Below are positions 59,168-64,000 of a DNA stretch of 64,000 bases, piece after piece. Source of the stretch: Prochlorococcus sp. AG-363-M21 (lineage in GTDB: Bacteria; Cyanobacteriota; Cyanobacteriia; PCC-6307; Cyanobiaceae); the NCBI GenBank assembly GCA_003278305.1, contig QCFU01000005.1, positions 1 to 64,000 of the forward strand, written 5' to 3'. Numbering within the stretch: position 1 is the stretch's first letter; every line of letters begins with the position of its first letter. Below the pieces are notes generated by a model, which saw only the letters and a program-made list of their open reading frames with translations, was not told where the DNA came from and did no database searches. The position numbers were made by a program, and so were the translations under genes.

Positions 59168-60520
59168 ATGGCAAGAGTCCGTATCAAAGCTATTACTTGG
59201 GAGACGACTGTCCTTGAGTTGCAGCAGGAAGAAATGCGTCATATGATCAGAAGAAGGAAGAATAAAAGTCCGTATATAAGACTGAAAGACACGAAGACAG
59301 GATCTGAGGCATCTTTAAAACCTTTAACTTGGGAAGTAACTGAAGATATAACTCAAGCAGCAAACATATCTCGTTTAATTGGAGACTACCCATTCCCTAC
59401 GAATAAAGAAGTTGAAGAACTTATACAGAAGTTACAGAAAGGAGAAAGTCTAGATTCTAGTGGAGCAATATATAACTGGGATGAAGTATTGGAGATATTA
59501 GATGATCATTTAGCAAGCACAATGAAAGCATCGTCTGCTAAGAATGTTAGATCCGATATTAGAAATTTATATAAGCAAGGCACTCCATTCATTTGGCAAA
59601 AAGTTAAGGCGTGGGTATTTCAAAAGGATGTAAGTTCTAGACCGTTTAGAAATAGATTAGATGCTCTTGAGCAACTTCGACTCGCAATATCTAATAAGTT
59701 TGGTGATGAACCAGAGTGGTTGATGCGTAAAGAATTAGTGACCCTAAGAGACCAACATAAATCAAGTTCATCAAAATCCACTCGTTATCAACCAGGTGCT
59801 GACATCTCAGGAGTGCGTGCAATTCCAACAATAGAAGAAGCAGAAAAATATTTAGACCATATAGGTGAAGATTATCCTCTAGAGCAATGGTGCCTAGCAA
59901 TGCAGATGTGTTATGGATTGAGAAATCACGAACTACATCATTGTTCACCAATAACTAAACTCGATTTAGAGACAGGTATGGCAGCAGGATGGTTATATAT
60001 ACCAGGAACTTGGAGGACTAAATCTAAATTTGAACATTGGACTTTTCCTCTTGTTCCAAGTTGGATAGAGCGATACAAATTATCAGAGAATTTTGAAACA
60101 ATGCAATTCTCATTAACTAAAAGAGCAAAACCTAAAATAGTCTCAGCATTAAATATGAAAGAACCTTGGGATCCTAGTAATGACAATGATTTAGGAGTTT
60201 GCATTAACAACGACTACCTCGGATCTTTTATTACAAAAAGGTTAAGGGATGTCCTGCCAGCATGGAAAGCAGGAATACCAGATGCACGAGGTCAAAGTAA
60301 AAAAGCAGGTAAAAGAATAGACATAAAACCTTATGATCTTAGGCACACTTGGGCAGTAAGAGTATCAACTGCTCCAGAGTGGAATCATGTAGATGAAAAT
60401 GTTGCTGCATCGGCGATGGGTCACGACTTGGCAACTCACAGAAAACATTACCAAAAATGGATTTCTATAGATGAAACAAGAAAAACTTTAATGAAAAAAG
60501 TTCAATTACCTAGCCTTTGA
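59168..60520 (+). CDS. int: Tyrosine recombinase / integrase
   Basis: Catalyses site-specific integration and excision. In the 450 residues an N-terminal DNA-binding part (about 1-75) is followed by a core-binding helical domain (about 100-200) and the catalytic domain. There I see R252 in YGLRNHEL, a TKSK lysine region (284-287), R392 in PYDLRHTW, H419 in AMGHD and the nucleophile Y428 in HRKHYQKW. The first His of HxxR is Tyr389, a known variation. The gene reads away from tRNA-fMet, and its stop is 5 bp before the first HTH gene. Confidence 0.93.
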   Translation: MARVRIKAITWETTVLELQQEEMRHMIRRRKNKSPYIRLKDTKTGSEASLKPLTWEVTEDITQAANISRLIGDYPFPTNKEVEELIQKLQKGESLDSSGAIYNWDEVLEILDDHLASTMKASSAKNVRSDIRNLYKQGTPFIWQKVKAWVFQKDVSSRPFRNRLDALEQLRLAISNKFGDEPEWLMRKELVTLRDQHKSSSSKSTRYQPGADISGVRAIPTIEEAEKYLDHIGEDYPLEQWCLAMQMCYGLRNHELHHCSPITKLDLETGMAAGWLYIPGTWRTKSKFEHWTFPLVPSWIERYKLSENFETMQFSLTKRAKPKIVSALNMKEPWDPSNDNDLGVCINNDYLGSFITKRLRDVLPAWKAGIPDARGQSKKAGKRIDIKPYDLRHTWAVRVSTAPEWNHVDENVAASAMGHDLATHRKHYQKWISIDETRKTLMKKVQLPSL

Positions 60521-60525
60521 TTTAA

Positions 60526-60738
60526 ATGAATAGAATTAGTCCTTGGGTAAAAACATCAGAAGCAACTGCTTACTTGAAGGTTTGTCGTCAGACACTAAGT
60601 AATAACCTTAAAAGATTAAATTATGGTTATCATTATTTTCGAAAAAATCCTGCTAATAGATCAAGTGCAATCATTTGGCATTTAGAAAGACTTGAGAAAT
60701 TCTTCTGTACTCCTATTACACCAAGAACTAAGAAATAG
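60526..60738 (+). CDS. AlpA/Xis-like helix-turn-helix protein A
   Basis: 70 residues. The N-terminal WVKTSEATAYLKVCRQTLSN is a winged HTH of the excisionase/AlpA (MerR-like) type; the C-terminal half has GYHYFRK and WHLERLEKFFCTP. It begins 5 bp after the recombinase stop, so it is probably made with it and may act as excision factor or regulator. It is about half identical to the convergent gene at 60728-60961, and their 3' ends overlap by 11 bp. Confidence 0.8.
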   Translation: MNRISPWVKTSEATAYLKVCRQTLSNNLKRLNYGYHYFRKNPANRSSAIIWHLERLEKFFCTPITPRTKK

Positions 60739-60961
60739 TATCAACAGTCTTCTTCTTATAAGCAACTGGTGTACAAAAGAACTTTTCTAAATTAACAATG
60801 TTCCATACAATCTTACTGTGCTTATTTCCAGGAATTTTTCTGTAGAAATGTACGCCATAAGAAAATCGATCCATATTTCTGCTTAGTGCCATTCTAGATA
60901 TTCTTAAGTAATCGAGAACTTCAGAAGTTGTTCTCCAAGGTGATTCAGCAATAGTTGTCAT
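60728..60961 (-). CDS. AlpA/Xis-like helix-turn-helix protein B
   Basis: 77 residues with SPWRTTSEVLDYLRISRMAL and NLEKFFCTP, aligning without gaps to protein A over about 60 positions with 31 identities by my count. It is the last gene of the leftward train and overlaps protein A tail-to-tail. Such a pair suggests one excision factor and one opposing regulator, or two factors used in alternate states. Function is inferred only from the HTH. Confidence 0.8.
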   Translation of the reverse strand: MTTIAESPWRTTSEVLDYLRISRMALSRNMDRFSYGVHFYRKIPGNKHSKIVWNIVNLEKFFCTPVAYKKKTVDTIS

Positions 60962-60984
60962 GGGTGAATTAAATAAGGTTTGCG

Positions 60985-61131
60985 TTAATGAGGGTGTAAA
61001 TGTCTGGATTGTTCGAAGTCATCTTCTGCGAGTTGCTCCTGCGCCAATTTCAATATTTCTTGGCGGTGTGGATGTGATTCAATCTGTGCAATTAATTGCT
61101 TAAGACGGGTTGAATACGTCTTGCTATTCAT
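60985..61131 (-). CDS. 48-residue ORF coupled to the gene at 61124
   Basis: MNSKTYSTRLKQLIAQIESH, then PHRQEILKLAQEQLAEDDFE and QSRHLHPH. Strongly amphipathic helices with sensible codon use make this a credible small protein. Its ATG overlaps the stop of the upstream gene (61124-61459) by 8 bp, indicating coupled translation. The function is unknown. It is too short for standard gene calls and easily missed. Confidence 0.7.
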   Translation of the reverse strand: MNSKTYSTRLKQLIAQIESHPHRQEILKLAQEQLAEDDFEQSRHLHPH

Positions 61132-61459
61132 ACAAGTCATTGAGTTCTTTTTCTGGTAATAAATGGTGAACGGTGTCTGAGTCAGCGACAGTTATTTCGT
61201 AATCGCCTCTATTCAGCAGACGGATAAGTTTGTTTCGAGCAGCACCTTCTCTTTGATAAGCAAATTCTTTAGTCTTCTTCGTCCGGAGATCAGTAACTCT
61301 TATCAGACAAGCAATGGAACTTGGTAGTTCCCAACCTGCAATCTTCCAAGATGCGAATTGTTCATAAGTCATGGACTCGAACATTTCAGGAGGTGCATCT
61401 GCAATTGCCGACCAATTATTAGGAAGGTAAGGACGGCGGGATTTCTTCTTCTTCTTCAT
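61124..61459 (-). CDS. Hypothetical protein of the element
   Basis: 111 residues, soluble. A basic start MKKKKKSRRPYLPNNW is followed by PPEMFESMTYEQFASWKIAG, then an RVTDLRTKKTKEFAYQREG sheet/helix region. I have an unverified impression of similarity to short cyanophage proteins. It overlaps its upstream neighbour by 41 bp and the 48-residue ORF by 8 bp, so a polycistronic leftward operon is likely. Confidence 0.6.
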   Translation of the reverse strand: MKKKKKSRRPYLPNNWSAIADAPPEMFESMTYEQFASWKIAGWELPSSIACLIRVTDLRTKKTKEFAYQREGAARNKLIRLLNRGDYEITVADSDTVHHLLPEKELNDLYE

Positions 61460-61619
61460 TTAGTCGGATGATGTTAAGAATTGTGGAATCATGGGTTTTA
61501 TATTTAGGGATTATTTCTTTTTCGATTTCTTCAATTACGTCTTCAAAGTCCCCTGTTGCAAGGACACTGCGTTCTGGAAAATTGCATAGGGAGACCCTAT
61601 AGATGAATTGCTTGTTCAT
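61419..61619 (-). CDS. Small hypothetical protein of the element
   Basis: 66 residues beginning MNKQFIYRVSLCNFPERSVL, acidic in the second half (EEEEEIPPSLPS). The 41-bp overlap with the next gene in another frame supports genuine dense phage-like packing but lowers certainty. Function unknown. Confidence 0.5.
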   Translation of the reverse strand: MNKQFIYRVSLCNFPERSVLATGDFEDVIEEIEKEIIPKYKTHDSTILNIIRLNEEEEEIPPSLPS

Positions 61620-61715
61620 CGTTAATTAATAATTAAGAGAAGTAAGTAGTGCTAGTTAAGAAATTTCTTATAGGACAGACTAATGCCACTAATAGCGTTG
61701 GCAACTTGTTTTTAA

Positions 61716-61729
61716 CACCATTGATGGTG
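61716..61729. promoter_or_regulatory. Short inverted repeat upstream of the leftward operon
   Basis: CACCAT and ATGGTG flank a 2-bp centre in the 141-bp gap before the gene starting at 61619. It is a good candidate operator for one of the HTH proteins. No promoter boxes are distinct enough to name. Confidence 0.35.
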
Positions 61730-61760
61730 GGAAAAATATCAGTTCTGAACCAGGTTCTAG

Positions 61761-62261
61761 TTAGGTATTGTTTACGTTTTCGTTTTCACTTCTCTTATAT
61801 TTAGAATCTTTCATCTCTAATTTACGCATCTCACTTATTAGTGAATTTGCTTGGACAGCATGAATATCATCAGGAAAAGTTACAGTGACACCTGCTTCAA
61901 TTACTGAACCTTCAAGTGGAACACCTTTGGATCTTCTAAGTTCTTTTTGGAATAGGGCAACATATTTCATAACTGCTCTGTTAAAGGCATTTTCTTTTAC
62001 ATGCCGACTCAAATATTCAGGTCCAGGAGATTTTTCATTATGGATCTGATAAATATCAACTTTTGGAGCAACTCCTATTTGACTGGCATCAATACCAAAT
62101 CGTTCCCAATATCTTGCTAAAAGAGAAATTGCTTCTCTCTCTATTTTCATCCCATAGATTTCGGGACGTGTTCTGATTTTGTCCGTATAAGGTATAGGTT
62201 CAAAATCTTCTGCACTAAATTGCAGTAATCCATTTTTCATGGATAAAATTTCTTCAGTCAT
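61761..62261 (-). CDS. Hypothetical protein of the element
   Basis: 166 residues, soluble, not recognised. A Pro/Arg-rich region (YTDKIRTRPEIYGMKIEREA) is followed by a helical middle (NAFNRAVMKYVALFQKELRR), a VIEAGVTVTFPDDIHAVQAN segment and a charged C-terminus. An internal Met at residue 8 is an alternative start. It lies before a 250-bp region lacking a clear gene and may be the head of the downstream operon. Confidence 0.6.
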   Translation of the reverse strand: MTEEILSMKNGLLQFSAEDFEPIPYTDKIRTRPEIYGMKIEREAISLLARYWERFGIDASQIGVAPKVDIYQIHNEKSPGPEYLSRHVKENAFNRAVMKYVALFQKELRRSKGVPLEGSVIEAGVTVTFPDDIHAVQANSLISEMRKLEMKDSKYKRSENENVNNT

Positions 62262-62458
62262 TGCTGATAGATAGATAAATTTGAGATATTTATCCGTATC
62301 AGGTATCTACGAACCGTAGTTGCAAATACGATGTACCGATATTGTAAATATAGCACCAATACAACTTTTTAGTGTACGGTTAACAAACCATCACACTGCG
62401 CTCTAGATAGTGTGCAATGTTCAAAGTCATGAAGTCATGTAGTAAATGTGGTGTGAGG

Positions 62459-62504
62459 AGGGATAGTGAGTCCCTACGCCAGCACCCAAATTTCTAGGTG
62501 CTGG
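62459..62504 (+). other. Two adjacent hairpins in a non-coding stretch
   Basis: AGGGA / TCCCT (62459-62463 with 62471-62475) is followed after 3 bases by a strong 8-bp stem CCAGCACC / GGTGCTGG (62479-62486 with 62497-62504) and a 10-base loop. There is no T-run on either side. A 26-codon + strand frame (62417-62497, with SCSKCGV) runs into them and is unconvincing as a gene. In 62262-62458 I see nothing else. Confidence 0.5.
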
Positions 62505-62513
62505 GATAGAGAT

Positions 62514-62648
62514 TCAAGTTAAACAAGCAAGTGCAAAGAAGAAAAAAGTAATTCCCCATAAGATTGGGACTTGTTCTTGTGCATCTAAGTTTGTTTGGTA
62601 TCCATCAAGCAGTTGCTGCTTGGTGTTTTTTAAAGTTAGTTTTTTCAT
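62514..62648 (-). CDS. 44-residue putative single-helix membrane protein
   Basis: MKKLTLKNTKQQLLDGYQTN, then LDAQEQVP and a membrane helix ILWGITFFFFALACL ending with T. A basic amphipathic start followed by one helix is a common layout for small membrane proteins. It overlaps a possible + strand terminator, so the locus may instead make an RNA from the opposite strand. No ribosome site precedes the ATG. Confidence 0.5.
   Translation of the reverse strand: MKKLTLKNTKQQLLDGYQTNLDAQEQVPILWGITFFFFALACLT
62606..62631 (+). terminator. Possible rho-independent terminator, + strand
   Basis: CAAGCAG / CTGCTTG, a perfect 7-bp stem with a 3-base loop, followed by GTG and six T (62626-62631). It would end a rightward transcript covering the hairpins at 62459-62504. 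It overlaps the codons of the leftward 44-residue ORF, so one of the two readings may be accidental. Confidence 0.5.
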
Positions 62649-62652
62649 AAGA

Positions 62653-62734
62653 AAGGAGGTAACAACAGAGGGATGAATCCCTCGTTCAGTTGATGCGACT
62701 CTCTTATTTATGAATGAACTGAAAGAGAGAATCG
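62653..62734 (+). other. Structured non-coding region with perfect Shine-Dalgarno and interleaved stems
   Basis: AAAGGAGGT, a near-perfect ribosome site, is followed by hairpin GAGGGA / TCCCTC (62668-62673 with 62678-62683) whose loop region holds an ATG. Two further stems interleave: TTCAGTT (62685-62691) with AACTGAA (62717-62723), and CTCTCT (62699-62704) with AGAGAG (62724-62729), extended by CGA/TCG. This order gives a possible pseudoknot. The ATG opens only a six-codon frame. The function is unknown; on the other strand this is the leader of the 44-residue ORF. Confidence 0.5.
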
Positions 62735-63034
62735 TTAAATAGTTTCTGGGTCACCGCCTTCTTCTATGTAGTCGTAAATTATTCCGTAAATAGAAGTCAA
62801 ACTTGAATCTGTTTCTGAGACTTGTTCACATTCTTCATCAGGTTCTCCGTTTATCTCTGTCTCAATCTGTTTTTCTAGACTGACCCGATAATCATTAGGG
62901 TCATATCCAGTTCTACAAATTAGAAGTCTTACTCCTTCTTCAATATCAGTTTCGATAATTAAATCAGGATCATTGTCCAATTGTTCCTTTGCTTTCTTAG
63001 CAAGTTCGTCTAAATCGTAAGTTGGTTCAGTCAT
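62735..63034 (-). CDS. Acidic hypothetical protein of the element
   Basis: 99 residues, very acidic (many Asp and Glu), beginning MTEPTYDLDELAKKAKEQLD and ending YIEEGGDPETI. Small acidic proteins of mobile elements can be DNA mimics or inhibitors, but nothing here proves it. It is 18 bp downstream of the gene at 63053 and probably co-transcribed with it. Confidence 0.6.
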   Translation of the reverse strand: MTEPTYDLDELAKKAKEQLDNDPDLIIETDIEEGVRLLICRTGYDPNDYRVSLEKQIETEINGEPDEECEQVSETDSSLTSIYGIIYDYIEEGGDPETI

Positions 63035-63052
63035 AAAGGAATAGTAGGTGGA

Positions 63053-63355
63053 TTACTTGTATTTCTCTATAGATTTCTCCCATTCTTGAAAAGTTGAACT
63101 GCAATCTGGTGGTTCAGGATCTTTATATCCTTTCATCTTCTTCCACTTGTTATGTAATGCTTGCATCATCCAACTTTGTGCCAGGGATCGAGGTCCATTT
63201 TCAAGTAGGTCTAATTCGTAGCGACTACTGGTATAACCTCTATATTCTTCCCTCCAGTTGGAGTCATTGTATTGGTCTTGCATTTCCGCATCTATTTGCA
63301 GTTGGGTACTGTGCTTCGAATATTTTGTTTGCATAAAATTGCGTGTCAGCATCAA
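63053..63355 (-). CDS. Hypothetical protein of the element
   Basis: 100 residues, soluble, not recognised. It is rich in Tyr, Trp and Gln (DSNWREEYRGYTSSRYELDL, AQSWMMQALHNKWKKMKGYK). Starts at residue 1, 2 or 8 are all possible. It lies between the ligase gene and the acidic protein gene, same strand. Confidence 0.55.
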   Translation of the reverse strand: MMLTRNFMQTKYSKHSTQLQIDAEMQDQYNDSNWREEYRGYTSSRYELDLLENGPRSLAQSWMMQALHNKWKKMKGYKDPEPPDCSSTFQEWEKSIEKYK

Positions 63356-63415
63356 CGCAGGTCTTGTGATATTTAGTACCTGTTGATGGCAGTCGAAAAG
63401 TTATTTCCCAGGTTT

Positions 63416-64000
63416 TCATAGATCGTCTTCACTCCTAAATCCTATAAATACTGGATGTCTTGGAACACCTGTATCTGCAACACCATGTTCCATGTACTTG
63501 AATTTGATGATCTTATTCAAATAAGAATCACGATTTTTCCATATTTCTATTCGTTGTGAATCATCTAAACCACTCCCAACACAAAACTCAGTGCCAATTT
63601 CTGTTCGAACTACAAAAGAACCCAAAGTCCCTGTTGGAACTAGACCTACTTTAGAAGTTGAGCGTTCAGAATGTCCAAAAGCATCTTTGCTAACTTCATT
63701 GAAATTGGTGTAACGCTCTTTAAATGCAACGATTGTTGCCTCAGAATCTAGGAAGTTTTTAAGTTTTAAAAGGATGTTTTCGCGAGTGGTGGACCTGCCA
63801 AATTTATAAAGACCAATAGGATCACGAAGCATTAGTCCTTCATAACCTTCACTTAATCTTCTAATCATTAACTGGTCCACCTCCTTTTGGTTAAAAACCA
63901 TTGTTGGACGTAGAACTTCAACACAAGGAAGATTAAAAGGTTCCAAAGAATAGAGTTGTTTCATCCTTTCGGTGTACACTTTCATCTCAGAATTAGGATC
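63416..64000 (-). CDS. ATP-dependent DNA ligase, phage type, 5' end beyond window
   Basis: The visible 195 residues are the C-terminal part of an ATP-dependent DNA ligase: motif IV in EGYEGLMLRDP, GRSTTRENILLKLKNF with motif V, and the OB-fold domain (GTLGSFVVRTEIGTEFCVGS, then VPRHPVFIGFRSEDDL). The frame is open to the window edge (codons for DPNSE precede the first Met in view), so the KxDG active site lies outside. Cellular bacterial ligases are NAD-dependent, so this points to a phage-like source. The 3' end is complete. Confidence 0.88.
   Translation of the reverse strand, partial: DPNSEMKVYTERMKQLYSLEPFNLPCVEVLRPTMVFNQKEVDQLMIRRLSEGYEGLMLRDPIGLYKFGRSTTRENILLKLKNFLDSEATIVAFKERYTNFNEVSKDAFGHSERSTSKVGLVPTGTLGSFVVRTEIGTEFCVGSGLDDSQRIEIWKNRDSYLNKIIKFKYMEHGVADTGVPRHPVFIGFRSEDDL

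Larger units (their letters stand above)
59010..64000. mobile_element. Integrative mobile element inserted at tRNA-fMet, right end not in window
   Basis: The region from the tRNA 3' end to the window edge carries a tyrosine recombinase, two AlpA/Xis-type HTH genes, at least seven small unknown genes and a phage-type DNA ligase, with no housekeeping genes. Gene style (short, unknown, mostly leftward) differs sharply from the host part. Candidates are a tycheposon-like integrative element of Prochlorococcus, a prophage or a phage satellite. Capsid, portal or terminase genes are not in view, so the type cannot be decided. Confidence 0.85.

Noticed and set aside
62197-62212. GGTTCAAAATCTTCTG resembles the T-arm of tRNA-fMet and could be read as a second attachment core
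   Set aside because: It carries an extra base compared with the tRNA, stops matching after about 15 bases and lies inside a coding frame. T-arm-like strings are common by chance.
62417-62497. 26-codon + strand frame with SCSKCGV, reminiscent of an HNH-type zinc knuckle
   Set aside because: No further domain, no ribosome site, and it runs into a hairpin. Probably accidental or a tiny remnant.
62649-62660. On the minus strand ACCTCCTTTCT equals the 3' end of 16S rRNA, suggesting an rRNA remnant
   Set aside because: Only about 11 bases match and there is no rRNA sequence next to them; it is simply the complement of a strong Shine-Dalgarno site.
62673-62693. Six-codon frame MNPSFS after the strong ribosome site, as a gene
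   Set aside because: Too short to be called a protein. Kept only as part of the structured region finding.

Overview
The window is an AT-rich, very compact cyanobacterial chromosome segment, best read as Prochlorococcus. It carries chlH and acsF (chlorophyll synthesis), a Psb30-like photosystem II peptide, a CCB-type cytochrome b6f assembly factor, Ycf20, CGLD27, and a run of cyanobacteria-specific domains (DUF1995, DUF2996, DUF2949, DUF3038, DUF4335, DUF3318). Gene order, low GC and minimal intergenic spacing fit a streamlined marine picocyanobacterium. The clade cannot be fixed by eye.

Layout. 1-760: a broken end. uvrC keeps only its N-terminal ~206 codons and is joined to an inverted, diverged ~149-bp copy of part of the cysteine desulfurase gene, whose intact copy lies at 3648-4856. 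760-16000: housekeeping genes (flavin reductase-like, coaD, dacB-like, cysteine desulfurase, dapF, leuS, pgi, purN, argC, ribBA, CCB factor, cobU-like, trmL) ending at tRNA-Met. 16200-30400: peroxiredoxin, an FtsH with a damaged protease site, rpmF, ycf20, a HAD phosphatase, recJ, psb30, a tandem split pair of UPF0016/GDT1 transporters, an RNase R-like protein without its catalytic aspartates, ubiX, acsF and a ferredoxin. 30500-44940: tldD/pmbA pair, fmt, terC, mfd, small membrane proteins, DUF4335/DUF3038, a UbiH-like monooxygenase and dapB. 45000-58900: chlH, folP, tpiA, an ABC exporter, carB, rsfS, CGLD27 and asparaginase, ending at initiator tRNA-fMet.

59010 to the right edge is an integrated mobile element. 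An intact tRNA-fMet with a terminator is followed by tandem and spaced repeats (candidate recombinase arm sites), a tyrosine recombinase, two paralogous AlpA/Xis-like HTH proteins in overlapping convergent orientation, a leftward train of small unknown genes (including 48-aa and 44-aa ORFs), a structured non-coding stretch, and a phage-type ATP-dependent DNA ligase that runs off the window. This fits the tRNA-targeting integrative elements known from Prochlorococcus (tycheposons) or a prophage or satellite; the distal end is not in view.

The most notable points are the element with its convergent HTH pair and structured RNA region, the two probable pseudoenzymes (FtsH, RNase R-like), and the uvrC/desulfurase breakpoint. 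All assignments come from reading the sequence; no searches were run.
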